A stretch of DNA of 64,000 bases from Mesorhizobium hawassense (GCF_003289945.1 NZ_QMBP01000004.1:248001-312000); one strand, 5' to 3'. Shown: positions 18,087 through 26,797, counted from the stretch's first letter. Notes: generated from the letters alone by a model not told the origin. Made by a program: numbers and translations.

Positions 18087-18884
18087 TTAGGTGACCGGCG
18101 CGCTTCGCGCCGGCACGCGGTCCATGATGAAATCGACGAGCGTCGGTTCGCCGTCGACCACGTCCAGTTCCTTGTACCTGGTCTGCTTGAGCCCACGGCA
18201 AAGCGCGCCGTTGAACTCCATGTTGACGCGCACGCCGCGCAGTTCGGCGAGATAGGCGCTGAGCGCATCGGCCGGTATGTGCTGCCCGTCCCAGGTCACG
18301 AAGACCGGGCCATCCGTCCGGTGATCGGGAAAGCGCTCGAGCAGAGCCGCCCTGTATCTGGGTTTCTGTTTCGCGGCTTCGCCCGGTTCGAACCGCGCGA
18401 CGTCGTATGCCGGCAGGTCCATGCCGACGATTTCCCGGTCCGTCAGGCCGTGTTGCCGCAGGCCGCGCAAAACCGCCTCCTGGCGTCGCTTGAATGCCTT
18501 CATGCTGAAGGTTTCGCGCACGGCGCCGAGATCCGTATCCGCGGCCAGCTCGGCGAATATGTCGCCGAATGTCTTGCCGGCCTCGATGCCGCGATTGACC
18601 TCGTCGGCGAACATATGGTCGTGCAACTTGACCGCATAGGCCGGTGACCAGGGGAGTTGGTCGAGCGCCCTGCGCACTCCGTCGAGCATGAGGAAGGCGA
18701 AATTGGGCGAGCACCAATAGGTCGGCAGACGGAAATCGACCTCCACGCTGCCGTCACCCTTCACCTCGGCCCGCTCGACGAAGCCCATCTCGGTGATCGG
18801 TTCGTCGAGTTCCGGGTCGTTGACCTCACCCAGGCGCCGCCAGAGTTCCTTCTCGCGGCTATCGGAAACGCTGGCGGTTGCCAT
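18087..18884 (-). CDS. DUF59/MIP18-type iron-sulfur cluster assembly-like protein of monooxygenase cluster
   Basis: A 265-residue protein. Residues about 10-90 have the MIP18/PaaD pattern (LWRRLGEVNDPELDEPITEMGFV, then RLPTYWCSPNFAFLMLDG with the conserved Cys). The rest (to residue 265) is a cluster-specific extension. Proteins of this kind accompany propane monooxygenase genes between the amidohydrolase and GroEL genes. It may help metal-cofactor insertion or maturation of the di-iron hydroxylase or the 2Fe-2S reductase. It starts 5 bases after the amidohydrolase stop. Confidence 0.8.
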   Translation of the reverse strand: MATASVSDSREKELWRRLGEVNDPELDEPITEMGFVERAEVKGDGSVEVDFRLPTYWCSPNFAFLMLDGVRRALDQLPWSPAYAVKLHDHMFADEVNRGIEAGKTFGDIFAELAADTDLGAVRETFSMKAFKRRQEAVLRGLRQHGLTDREIVGMDLPAYDVARFEPGEAAKQKPRYRAALLERFPDHRTDGPVFVTWDGQHIPADALSAYLAELRGVRVNMEFNGALCRGLKQTRYKELDVVDGEPTLVDFIMDRVPARSAPVT

Positions 18885-18889
18885 GGCTC

Positions 18890-19912
18890 CTACTCCGCCG
18901 CGATGCTGAAGGGCGAGCTTGCGAGCGCCTTCTTCTTCGCTTCGATGTCGATGTTGTAGAGGCGCGCGGCGTTGAGGCCGAGGATCTTTTCCTTGATCTC
19001 ATCGGTCAGTTGCACACCACGTTCCGCGGCGATGTCCTGCGGGATCTGGTAGGCCCAGAATCTCTCGACGAGCCAGCGGGGCGTCCAGATCGCGTAGTCG
19101 GAGCCGAACAGGATCTTTTCCGGCCCTATCCAGAACAGCAGTTCGGCGATGACCTCGCCGAAATAGCGCGGGCGGGAGTGGATGAAGGGCAATGCCACGG
19201 CCAGCCCGCCATAGACGTTGGTTTCCTGCGTCGCGATCCAGCAGAAATCGTCGAGGCGCGGCAGGCCGCAATGCTCGATGATCCAGTTGAGGCCCTGGAA
19301 ATCCGTCGCCGCATGGTCGACGTCATGCACGTCGAAGGCGTCCTTGCTGAGCGGGATGATGGTGGGTCCCTTGTGGACGTGGATGTTCCTGATGCCGAGC
19401 TTCTCGCACAGCTCGAAGCATTTGTAGGCATCGGGGTCGGTCAGCTTCCAGCCCTTGGAGGCGCCGTTCCATTCGGCCGTGTACATCTTCACGCCCTTGA
19501 CGTCGTAGGTCTCCTTCAGGAAGTGGATGTACTCGAGCGCCTTCTCGCCGTCGCGCGGATCGAAGGCGCCGTTGACGATGAAGCGCTCCGGATAGCGCTT
19601 AGCCACCTCGGCGTTGCGCTCGATCGTGTTGAAGCCGTTCTTGTAGAAATCCTTCAGATAGGTCGACTGGACGATCGCCACGTCGTCGGGGCCGTCGATG
19701 AACAGGTCGCGATAGAGATCGTCGGCGCTGTATTTCTCGAACTTGCCCTTCTCCCAGAGCTGGTCCTTCGGGCTCAGCCCGGTGTGATAGGCGTAGAAGC
19801 AATCGATGAACTGCTTGCCGTGAATATTCTTCTGGTTGTCCGGGCTGCCGTCCCAAAAGTGGGTGTGGCCATCGACCACGAATATGTCCTTGCCTTCCGG
19901 TGTCCTGTACAT
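18890..19912 (-). CDS. Amidohydrolase-family protein of monooxygenase cluster
   Basis: A 340-residue TIM-barrel metal-dependent hydrolase (amidohydrolase-2 type). The N-terminal metal site is VDGHTHFWDG (HxH near residue 17), and FGSDYAIWTPRW near residue 275 gives the late Asp. The ATG at 19912 has GGAGG six bases upstream. A homologue occupies the same place after the coupling-protein gene in actinobacterial propane/acetone monooxygenase clusters; its substrate is not established. It may be a hydrolase or decarboxylase acting downstream, or a maturation factor. Confidence 0.85.
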   Translation of the reverse strand: MYRTPEGKDIFVVDGHTHFWDGSPDNQKNIHGKQFIDCFYAYHTGLSPKDQLWEKGKFEKYSADDLYRDLFIDGPDDVAIVQSTYLKDFYKNGFNTIERNAEVAKRYPERFIVNGAFDPRDGEKALEYIHFLKETYDVKGVKMYTAEWNGASKGWKLTDPDAYKCFELCEKLGIRNIHVHKGPTIIPLSKDAFDVHDVDHAATDFQGLNWIIEHCGLPRLDDFCWIATQETNVYGGLAVALPFIHSRPRYFGEVIAELLFWIGPEKILFGSDYAIWTPRWLVERFWAYQIPQDIAAERGVQLTDEIKEKILGLNAARLYNIDIEAKKKALASSPFSIAAE

Positions 19913-19981
19913 TTCTTGCCTCCGCAATCGTCTTGTTGATGGGGCCGGCGCGCCGCACCCAGGCAGCGCGCCGGAGCTTCC

Positions 19982-20350
19982 TCAGATGTATTCGAAGACC
20001 TCGTCCATGTTGCCGAACAGGATCACGGTGTTGTCGTCGACGCGCACCATGCGGCCGTAGTGGGTGGAGGTGTTGACCTCGAAAATCTCGGCGGTCATAT
20101 CGCGCCCGAGATATTCGCTGATCTCGTCCATCTTGAAGATCAGCTTGCCGTTGCCGTCGATGCGGATCATCGCCGGCTGATAGGTGACGATGACCCCCGG
20201 TTTCTTGCCCATGAATTCGGCGATGGCGCGGGCCTCGACCGAGTCGTTCATGGTGACGCCGCACTGGTGCGAGATCGTCTGCTCGAAGGTGATGTCCTTC
20301 ATCGACTTGAAGATGTTGGACTGCGAGGCGTCGCGTGCTGCTACTGACAT
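19982..20350 (-). CDS. Monooxygenase coupling/effector protein (MmoB/DmpM family, PrmD/MimD-like)
   Basis: A 122-residue cofactor-free effector protein. It has the family core VGVT-like start (QCGVTMNDSVEARAIAEFM), then PAMIRIDGNGKLIFKMDEI and a closing acidic segment. Such proteins bind the hydroxylase and tune access and electron transfer to the di-iron centre. It lies 16 bases after the small-subunit gene, with GGGAGAG before the ATG. It is the fourth gene of the structural set. Confidence 0.9.
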   Translation of the reverse strand: MSVAARDASQSNIFKSMKDITFEQTISHQCGVTMNDSVEARAIAEFMGKKPGVIVTYQPAMIRIDGNGKLIFKMDEISEYLGRDMTAEIFEVNTSTHYGRMVRVDDNTVILFGNMDEVFEYI

Positions 20351-20366
20351 GATCTTCTCTCCCTGT

Positions 20367-21425
20367 TCAGCGCTTGAGGCCGAGTTCGCCGAGGATCCGG
20401 CCGATCCGTTCCTCGGATTGGGCGCGAACGTCGGTGAAGGAAACCGGCTTGGAATGCGGCATCGACCAGATCGGCTGCAGGCCGGTGGCTGCCTTGTCGG
20501 CGAGCGCGCCGTGCTTGTTCACCCAGCCCTGGAACAGCTTCCTGTTCGCCGCGCCGTGCTTCTCGTCGTTGGCGAGCAGGTAGATCAGGTCGATGGTGTT
20601 GGCGAGGTTGCGCTCGTAGTCGGCTTCAGCCGCCGAGATCACCGGCGGCGTGATGAAGTCGTGGTTGGCCGCCGCTGCTTGCATCAGGAAGCCGGAGCGG
20701 AACAGCTCGCCCACCAGCGGCTCGAACACGATGTTGATGGCGAAGTATTGCTCGAGATAGTCGGCCGTGCCCATGATGGTCTCGACCGCCTCGCGCGTGC
20801 CCTGCCACACGCCATCCTCGAGCCAGTGCTTCTTGCCGAGCTCGTCATCCCAACCGGCGATGTCCATGCCGATCTCGGCGAGATAGAGCGTGATGTCCTG
20901 GGCGAGCCTCAGCTTGTAGGAAGAGTTGGTCAGCGTCGCATTGTTGATCATCTGAGTGTAGCCGTAGCGCTGCGCCTGCATCAGCGACGTGCCCAGGCCA
21001 AACTCGGCATGTTTCCACGCGCCGAGATGCGCCTGCAGGAGCTTGGCCCAGACCTTGTCGAACGTCTTCGGCGCGCCGGCCCGGCGGGCGTTGGTGATGA
21101 CGCTCTGCACCATCGTCTCGATCTTCGACTGGCGCTGGTAGTGCGTACGTTCCCATTCCTGGTCGGGAGCGCGGAAGGCATGCCAGTTCGAGCTCTTGGC
21201 GGCCGTGTTATCTTTGACATAGGCGCCTTTGCCGTCCGGGAAGTTGATGATCCAGTCCTGGATCAGGTAGCGCTCCGGGTCGGGCTGCACGTCGACCGTG
21301 ACATCCTCATAATGGGTGGCGCGCTGACCTTTCGGATCGAAGTACCGATATTTGCGGCTGTCCGAATCGGCGAAGATCGCGGCGCCCGCGGCTCCCGATC
21401 CTACTGAACTCGACGTTGCTACCAT
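20367..21425 (-). CDS. Soluble di-iron monooxygenase hydroxylase small (beta) subunit, PrmC/MimC-like
   Basis: A 352-residue ferritin-like subunit without metal ligands, as expected of beta subunits. Recognisable stretches are KYRYFDPKGQRATHYEDVT near residue 25, LGAWKHAEFGLGTSLMQAQRY near residue 135, and the EPLVGELFRSGFLMQAA helix. It pairs with the large subunit encoded two genes upstream. The ATG at 21425 has GGGAG eight bases upstream and replaces a much longer shadow frame. Confidence 0.9.
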   Translation of the reverse strand: MVATSSSVGSGAAGAAIFADSDSRKYRYFDPKGQRATHYEDVTVDVQPDPERYLIQDWIINFPDGKGAYVKDNTAAKSSNWHAFRAPDQEWERTHYQRQSKIETMVQSVITNARRAGAPKTFDKVWAKLLQAHLGAWKHAEFGLGTSLMQAQRYGYTQMINNATLTNSSYKLRLAQDITLYLAEIGMDIAGWDDELGKKHWLEDGVWQGTREAVETIMGTADYLEQYFAINIVFEPLVGELFRSGFLMQAAAANHDFITPPVISAAEADYERNLANTIDLIYLLANDEKHGAANRKLFQGWVNKHGALADKAATGLQPIWSMPHSKPVSFTDVRAQSEERIGRILGELGLKR

Positions 21426-21478
21426 TGTTTTCACTCCCTTTGTTGCAGTTGCTCTAAAGTCGTCGGCTCCGGCACGCC

Positions 21479-22537
21479 TCAATGGGCCGGGGTGGCGTTG
21501 GACGATGTGGTGAACCTGTCGAAGAAGATGCGTTCGGCCTCGAAGCCGTTCATGAACAGGACGGGCTGCAGCGCATCGATCATTGGCGGCGGGCCGCAGG
21601 CGTAGACGTCGCCCTGCCCGTCGACCGCGAGTTGCTTGAGCTTGGCGTCGACGCTCTGGTGCACGAAGCCGCGCTCGCCGTCCCATGCCTCGCCATTGAC
21701 GTGCGAGAGAACCGGGATGAAGTTCAGCTCCGGATGGCGACCGGCGAGCTCGGCGATCCTGTCGAGATAGAACAGGTCGGCGGGCGTCCGCGCACCGTAG
21801 AAGAAATAGACGTCCCGCTTCTCGCCGCTCTTCAGGTGATCGTTGAGGATCGACCAGACCGGCGACATGCCGGAACCGGCGCCGACCAGGATCAGGGGGC
21901 CCTGCCGTTCTTCCCGCCGGAAGCAGGTTCCATAGGGTCCGACAACGGTGACCTCGGCTCCGACGCGAATTCCTCCGGAATCGAGTTCTCCGGAGAATTT
22001 TCCTTCGGGATACTTCTTGATGATGAAGCAGAGCTTTTGGGTTTGGTCCGGCGTATTTGCCATGGAGAACGAGCGCGTAATCGTCTCCCCTTTTTGCGTG
22101 GTGACCGTGATGTCGACATATTGCCCAGCCCAGAATTTTATCGGCGAGCCGAGTTCGATCTCGATGCCGCGGATGTCGTGGGTCAGATGCTCGAATTTCG
22201 AGATGCGGCCTTTGAACGTCTTCACCGCGATTGATTTCGCCAGAACCTCCTCGTCGTAGTTGAGGAGCTCGACCTGCATGTCGGAATAGGCGATCGACCG
22301 GCACAACAGGACGTGGCCGCTCTCCTTCTCCATGTCGTTGAGCGCGAAGGTCGAATATTTCAGCATGTCGACTTCGCCTTCGAGCAGCACGCATTTGCAG
22401 GCCGAGCATTGCCCTTCCTTGCAGCCATGCGGCAGCGCGATGCCCTGGCGGAATGCCGCGTTCAGGACTGTCTCGCCGTTTTCGACCTCGAACTCGACGC
22501 CGACCGGCTCCAGGCGCACCGTGTGAGCACCAGTCAT
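21479..22537 (-). CDS. Monooxygenase reductase (2Fe-2S ferredoxin plus FAD/NAD domains), PrmB/MimB-like
   Basis: A 352-residue electron-transfer subunit. The N-terminal plant-type ferredoxin has CKEGQCSACKC with the fourth Cys in VLLCRS (residues about 38-85). The FAD domain has TRSFSMAN, and the NAD domain GAGSGMSP and YACGPPPM. It passes electrons from NAD(P)H to the hydroxylase. The start at 22537 has GGGAGG seven bases upstream. Its position between large and small subunit genes is the Prm/Mim order and differs from toluene monooxygenase operons. Confidence 0.93.
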   Translation of the reverse strand: MTGAHTVRLEPVGVEFEVENGETVLNAAFRQGIALPHGCKEGQCSACKCVLLEGEVDMLKYSTFALNDMEKESGHVLLCRSIAYSDMQVELLNYDEEVLAKSIAVKTFKGRISKFEHLTHDIRGIEIELGSPIKFWAGQYVDITVTTQKGETITRSFSMANTPDQTQKLCFIIKKYPEGKFSGELDSGGIRVGAEVTVVGPYGTCFRREERQGPLILVGAGSGMSPVWSILNDHLKSGEKRDVYFFYGARTPADLFYLDRIAELAGRHPELNFIPVLSHVNGEAWDGERGFVHQSVDAKLKQLAVDGQGDVYACGPPPMIDALQPVLFMNGFEAERIFFDRFTTSSNATPAH

Positions 22538-22642
22538 CGATAACCTCCCAATTCCTCTCCGTTCCCCGCCCTTGCGGGCGGGAAGTGGCCTTCCTCTGGA
22601 TGGAGCGGGGGGTCGGGGACCCGGCCCCCCGCGCACGGATGG

Positions 22643-24310
22643 TCAGTTGAACGGCGTGATGGTGAAGCCTGCCCGATACTCGGCCAGGTGCTTCTCGCGG
22701 TCCGCCGGCGACATGCCGCGAAGCGCCTTGAGCGGCGATCCGAGGACGTTGCCGCGCACGTCGTCGAGCGTCCACTGCTCGTCGGCGCCGAAGCGCAGGT
22801 GCGGCTGCGGGATCAGCGTCTTGCCGTCGGAACGGACGAAGTTGAGGTCCTTGATCGCGTCTGCGAGGTCCCAGCCGTCATAGAGCGTCTCCCATTCGCG
22901 CTTGCCGCTGAAGCGGCCCATAGCGGGCGTCGGACGGCCCTGATACTCGTCGGCGAAGGCTTCGACGGCGGTCCAGCGATCGAGCTCGTGGGCGAAGGTG
23001 TGCAACTGCCCGTCGATCTCGTCGACCACCATGTCCTCGCGGATCAGGCAAGGCACCAGGCAGGACCAGCAGCGGTGCGGATAGACGTAGCCGACATCGC
23101 TGTTGAACAGCAGCACCTTCTCGCCCTTGTGGCTGAGCTTGGCGTACCATTTCCAGAAATCGCCGAACTCGGCATACCAGCCCGGATATTTGTGCTCGAA
23201 CCACTCGAAGTCCTTGTCGGTCTGCGCCTCGATGCGCCAGAAGTTGACCGGCCAGCCGACGGCGAAGAACTGGCCGACCTTGTGGACGTAGTTCTTCTTG
23301 GTGATGCGCTCCCAGGCGGCCTGGACATCGTCGTGATGGACCTTGATGCCGTATTTTTCGAGCGGCAGCATGTAGGTGCGATAATAGTCCTCGTAGATCC
23401 AGCGGTGCCACATCTCCGCGTAGGATTCCTTGTTCTTGTCGCGGTTGGTGGTGCCGTATTCGATGAAGGTGCCGATGGCGGCGTCGACGATGGCGTGGTT
23501 CTGCCAGAAGGCGTAGCGCAGGTCGCGCTCCAGGAGCAGATGGTTCTCCGGTTCCTTCAGCGCGGCCATCAGCAGCGAGTGGCCGTTGCCGATGTGACGG
23601 CTCTCGTCGGACTGCACCGACAGGAACACGGTCGGCAGCGCATAGTCACCGTTGCGGGCGGCCTCCGAGGGCATGGCGACGAAAAGCGTGTTGGTGAACG
23701 CGGTCTCGGCGACGACGGTCAGGTACATGCAGGCGGCCGTCATCGTATCGCCGGTGATGAAGCCTTCGCCGAACTGGCGGCCGATCGTGGTCGCGTAGCA
23801 CTTGCCGAAGGCTTCCTCGGTGATGTCGAAGCCTGCCGGATCGATGTAGTTCTCCATGTACCACTTCTTCAGATTCATCTGGATGGTGGAGTGGCGGAAC
23901 TCGTCGACCATCTGCATGGTGAAGCCGGTCCTGAGGTCCTCGCCGGGCGCCAGCCGCGCCACCATCGCCATCGAGCGGGCGGCGGAAATTTCCGGGAAGG
24001 GAATGATGGCGAGGAAGAGCTTCATCCACTCCACCCAGCGCGGCTCGACATTGCGGAACATGTCGCCGCGCAGCGCCGCATCGAGCGCGCCATAGACGCG
24101 ATTGTCCTTTTCCTCCTGCATGGGGAAATAGGAGCGCAGCACCTGCTTCATCGGATCGCGCGGCGCCTTGGCGATCTTGTAGTCGGTCGGAAACGTCATC
24201 GCTTCCTGGACATAGGTCGGGTTCCAACCGAGGTCGGAAATCTTCTTGGTCGCCTCGCCCACGGAAATACCGCGCTGCGAGGTAATCTTGTTAAGTGTCA
24301 ACGACGACAT
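22643..24310 (-). CDS. Soluble di-iron monooxygenase hydroxylase large (alpha) subunit, PrmA/MimA-like
   Basis: A 555-residue catalytic subunit. Both di-iron EXXH motifs are clear, DEFRHS near residue 140 and DESRHIG near residue 240. The lone Glu ligands are in IPFPEISAARS and VVAETAFTN. The overall pattern matches group 5 (propane/acetone/phenol) monooxygenases of Mycobacterium, Gordonia and Rhodococcus. It would hydroxylate short alkanes, ketones or phenols; the substrate cannot be fixed from sequence. Start chosen at 24310 (GGAGG nine bases upstream); an ATG at 24316 is an equal alternative. It is preceded by a leader of about 285 bases from the sigma-54 promoter. Confidence 0.93.
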   Translation of the reverse strand: MSSLTLNKITSQRGISVGEATKKISDLGWNPTYVQEAMTFPTDYKIAKAPRDPMKQVLRSYFPMQEEKDNRVYGALDAALRGDMFRNVEPRWVEWMKLFLAIIPFPEISAARSMAMVARLAPGEDLRTGFTMQMVDEFRHSTIQMNLKKWYMENYIDPAGFDITEEAFGKCYATTIGRQFGEGFITGDTMTAACMYLTVVAETAFTNTLFVAMPSEAARNGDYALPTVFLSVQSDESRHIGNGHSLLMAALKEPENHLLLERDLRYAFWQNHAIVDAAIGTFIEYGTTNRDKNKESYAEMWHRWIYEDYYRTYMLPLEKYGIKVHHDDVQAAWERITKKNYVHKVGQFFAVGWPVNFWRIEAQTDKDFEWFEHKYPGWYAEFGDFWKWYAKLSHKGEKVLLFNSDVGYVYPHRCWSCLVPCLIREDMVVDEIDGQLHTFAHELDRWTAVEAFADEYQGRPTPAMGRFSGKREWETLYDGWDLADAIKDLNFVRSDGKTLIPQPHLRFGADEQWTLDDVRGNVLGSPLKALRGMSPADREKHLAEYRAGFTITPFN

Positions 24311-24606
24311 CGTCATAAGCCTCCACCAGGTTGAGCCGTGGATCCCTCGATCCAGGCATGGGACGGCACACAAATGCCGCCAGTGAGTTGGCGAACGGCA
24401 CGACAAAGGGTTGCGCCTTCAGGCGCGACACAGGGTCCAGCCATTCAAGTGGATCGCGGCAAAGGTGTTCGGGGGTCTGCGGGAGCCGCGACACGCCAGT
24501 CGCATCCGCGATGGGCGTATCGAAGCGCTTGTCCTGCTGCTTCCTCCGGTCCTTCGTTCTTTTGGCACCGCGTCAGAGCGCGATGGGCTTCTTATGCCAA
24601 TGGTGA

Positions 24607-24623
24607 AGCAAGCACCGTGCCAA
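24607..24623 (-). promoter_or_regulatory. Sigma-54 (-24/-12) promoter of the monooxygenase operon
   Basis: Read on the minus strand, the bases are TTGGCACGGTGCTTGCT, which match the sigma-54 consensus TGGCACR-N4-TTGCW at every conserved position with exact spacing. Transcription would begin near 24596. The gene for a GAFTGA-containing sigma-54 activator at the other end of the cluster supports use of this site. Confidence 0.9.
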
Positions 24624-24693
24624 GTTGAAATAGGTGCCTGCGATAAGCGTCTGGGCCAAGATCACAGCCATATCCACCCGGCGAAATCCGAAT

Positions 24694-24716
24694 AACTGTA
24701 ACGATATTTTACAGTT
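24694..24716. promoter_or_regulatory. Candidate activator site 1: AACTGTAA-N7-TTACAGTT
   Basis: A perfect 8-bp inverted repeat with a 7-base spacer, about 98-120 bases upstream of the predicted sigma-54 start. This is the normal position and shape for an enhancer-binding protein site. Binding by the AcoR-type activator is inferred. Confidence 0.6.
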
Positions 24717-24718
24717 GT

Positions 24719-24736
24719 ATATTACATATGTAATAT
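24719..24736. promoter_or_regulatory. Candidate activator site 2: 18-bp perfect palindrome
   Basis: ATATTACATATGTAATAT is a perfect palindrome two bases beyond site 1, about -123 to -140 from the predicted start. It shares TTAC/GTAA with site 1, so the two may be related half-sites for activator dimers binding in tandem. Confidence 0.5.
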
Positions 24737-24834
24737 TTGAGCGTATTCTTGTGCACTGCGATATAATGTTAGCAATTGCAATATAAATAAAATATCTTGC
24801 CTCTATTCATTTCGGAAACCTCGTACATTATTTG

Positions 24835-25329
24835 ATGACGGATCGCGGGCGAGAGGCAAAGCCGAGAACGATGATGCCGAGTGACAATGACAGCCCAGAC
24901 CGTTCCGGGCCCAACCAGCCGGACGACGTGAGCGCCGAACTCGTCAGGCTGATGCCGCGCGATCTGGTTTTTGTCATGCGCTTCATGGGCGAGAGCCAGC
25001 ACCGCCTGCAAGGCCACTTCCAGGACTTCATCCGCGCCGAGCTTGCCGCCCGAGGCGTGACCGCCGAAACGCATCCGATGATCCATCTGTTCATCGAGAG
25101 CCACGCGATCCTGTTGCGCGACTTCGTCTTTTCCGGCGTTTCGCTCTCGCGGCAGTTTCGCGTTGAAGAGATCGAGCGCCTCACCGGCGACACGACATCC
25201 ATGATCCGCGTCGATATCTGGGATCAGTTGAAGAGCCATATCGAGACCGCCGAGAAGCAGTTTCACGCGCAGGCCGATGGTCTCCCGAGATTGTTGTCGG
25301 CGTTTGAAAAGCCAGTGGAAGGCCAGTGA
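24835..25329 (+). CDS. Hypothetical protein, first gene of WD40 cassette
   Basis: A 164-residue soluble protein of no family I recognise. The N-terminal 35 residues are polar and low complexity (PSDNDSPDRSGPNQPDD). The rest looks alpha-helical (VSAELVRLMPRDLVFVMRFM, MIHLFIESHAILLRDFVF). ATG at 24835 is used; a later ATG at 24871 is possible. Its stop overlaps the next gene (ATGA), so a coupled operon begins here. It lies between the monooxygenase and T3SS blocks and could be a secretion accessory, but nothing shows that directly. Confidence 0.65.
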   Translation: MTDRGREAKPRTMMPSDNDSPDRSGPNQPDDVSAELVRLMPRDLVFVMRFMGESQHRLQGHFQDFIRAELAARGVTAETHPMIHLFIESHAILLRDFVFSGVSLSRQFRVEEIERLTGDTTSMIRVDIWDQLKSHIETAEKQFHAQADGLPRLLSAFEKPVEGQ

Positions 25330-25673
25330 TGGGCGGCTCGGAGAAAGGACACGCCGCTGCTCTGACCGTGCTGGCCACTCGCCGCTTGGCCCTTGTCGCC
25401 GACGTCTCGGCGCTCACGGCCGAAGCCCTGCGGCTCAATCAAAAGCTTGCCGGTATCGAAATGGACGTGCTGCGCCTGCAGCTCGAAATCGGCAGAACCG
25501 GCGCCGGCATCCAACTGGTGCGGGATTTGCATGACGCCGAGCAGAATGCCGTGGCCGCGAGGGAGGCATGCATGACGAGCGAGGAACGCATCATGGCAAT
25601 CGAGGGCGAGATCGCAGATGTCGACCGCGCGCTTGCGAGGGCAACCAGCGGCAGTGAGGGAGACGCGCGGTGA
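25329..25673 (+). CDS. Hypothetical coiled-coil protein
   Basis: A 114-residue protein, nearly all helical with heptad-like hydrophobic spacing (LTAEALRLNQKLAGIEMDVLRL, then IMAIEGEIADVDRALAR), so probably a coiled coil. No signal peptide or membrane segment. It overlaps both neighbours by four bases (ATGA at 25329, GTGA at 25670). Its size and shape recall small T3SS scaffold or chaperone proteins, but SctO is already encoded elsewhere in the window. Function unknown. Confidence 0.65.
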   Translation: MGGSEKGHAAALTVLATRRLALVADVSALTAEALRLNQKLAGIEMDVLRLQLEIGRTGAGIQLVRDLHDAEQNAVAAREACMTSEERIMAIEGEIADVDRALARATSGSEGDAR

Positions 25674-26797
25674 ACCAGCAAACAACACAGAATCTCAGCC
25701 CGTTCGACCTTCTGGCGCGAAGCTGGCAGCGGCCGGCGGCGGTCGCCGCCGCTTGTTTCAGCGCCGATGGCTCTGCCGTCGCATTCACCTCCATCGATGG
25801 AACCGTCGCCATCGGGCCGGTGGCTGATCAGGAGCCGCCGGAATCGAGGATCAGGGTAAGCGGCGACCTCGGACAAGCGACGATCCGACCGCGCCAGAAG
25901 CCCCCGGCTCCACTGATCGCCACCTCAACTCTGGGAGATGGCGACGTGCCGATCACGAGCTATCTTCGCTCCGGCTTCCTTGTCGGCACGATGGCCGGCC
26001 AGGCACTGCAGCTTGCGGCGGATGGCGAAGCCTCGCAGACATTTCTCAACATAGAGGGACCGATCGTCGCCATCGATCATAGCGCCGGGACGGCCAGGAC
26101 GGCGATCAGCAATGGACATGATGTCTTCCTATCCCGTGCCCATGATGATGTGGTGAAGCTGCAGCAGGCAGCGTCGTCATCGACGCATGCGGTTGCCTTC
26201 TCGCCGGACGGGAAGCGACTTGCCTTCGATTCCGGCAAGGGAGTGTCGATCTGGACGGTCGATGGCGATCTCGCGCCGATACGCGAATTTCCGACGCCGG
26301 CAGGCCCGACGTCGCTCAGCTGGAGCAGCGACGGCTCATGGCTGGCATGCGGACTCGAGACCGGAGGCTTTGCCCTTGCCAGCCTGGCCGATGGTCAATC
26401 GGGCGTTGTCGGAGGCTTCCCCTCGCCGGTCCGGACGGTATGCTGGAGCCAACCAGCGAATGCGCTGTTTGCATCGGGCGCTTTCCGCGTCGCCGGCTGG
26501 TCGATGGCGGCCCCGCCGCTTCATGACGCAACGTCCGGCGCGCTGGAGACAGGTCGCTCCGGGCTGGTGCCAGTCGAGACGGTGACAGCGCACCCGCAGA
26601 GAAAAATCATTGCCGCCGGCTACGCCAACGGCCGTATCACCGTTGCCCATATCGGATCGCGGGACGAACTGGTCGTGAAGCTCTCCGGCAGCACGATCAC
26701 CGCGCTGGCCTGGTCCGGCGACGGACAGCATCTGGCCGCGGGCATGGCGGATGGCACCGCCGCGATCATCACCTTCCCGGCGCTGCTTTTCAAATAG
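25670..26797 (+). CDS. WD40-repeat-like beta-propeller protein
   Basis: A 375-residue protein built of degenerate WD40-type blades: AACFSADGSAVAFTSIDGTVAIG (first), HAVAFSPDGKRLAFDSGKGVSIW, SLSWSSDGSWLACGL, and the last ALAWSGDGQHLAAGMADGTA. At least six or seven repeats can be counted, enough for one propeller. GTG start, coupled to the upstream gene. No signal peptide. Propellers are protein-docking platforms; one in an operon with a coiled-coil protein beside a T3SS is not a standard part of that system. Confidence 0.8.
   Translation: MNQQTTQNLSPFDLLARSWQRPAAVAAACFSADGSAVAFTSIDGTVAIGPVADQEPPESRIRVSGDLGQATIRPRQKPPAPLIATSTLGDGDVPITSYLRSGFLVGTMAGQALQLAADGEASQTFLNIEGPIVAIDHSAGTARTAISNGHDVFLSRAHDDVVKLQQAASSSTHAVAFSPDGKRLAFDSGKGVSIWTVDGDLAPIREFPTPAGPTSLSWSSDGSWLACGLETGGFALASLADGQSGVVGGFPSPVRTVCWSQPANALFASGAFRVAGWSMAAPPLHDATSGALETGRSGLVPVETVTAHPQRKIIAAGYANGRITVAHIGSRDELVVKLSGSTITALAWSGDGQHLAAGMADGTAAIITFPALLFK

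Larger units (their letters stand above)
24311..24834. other. Divergent intergenic region with monooxygenase regulatory sites
   Basis: A stretch of about 520 bases without a gene. The half next to the monooxygenase gene (24311-24606) would be its untranslated leader, and I see no conserved structure in it. The half next to the plus-strand gene is strikingly AT-rich (about 24690-24800) and holds a sigma-54 promoter and two palindromes, listed separately, plus a GCAATTGC palindrome at 24772-24779. A promoter for the plus-strand hypothetical genes must also lie in the AT-rich part but none is clear. Confidence 0.7.
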
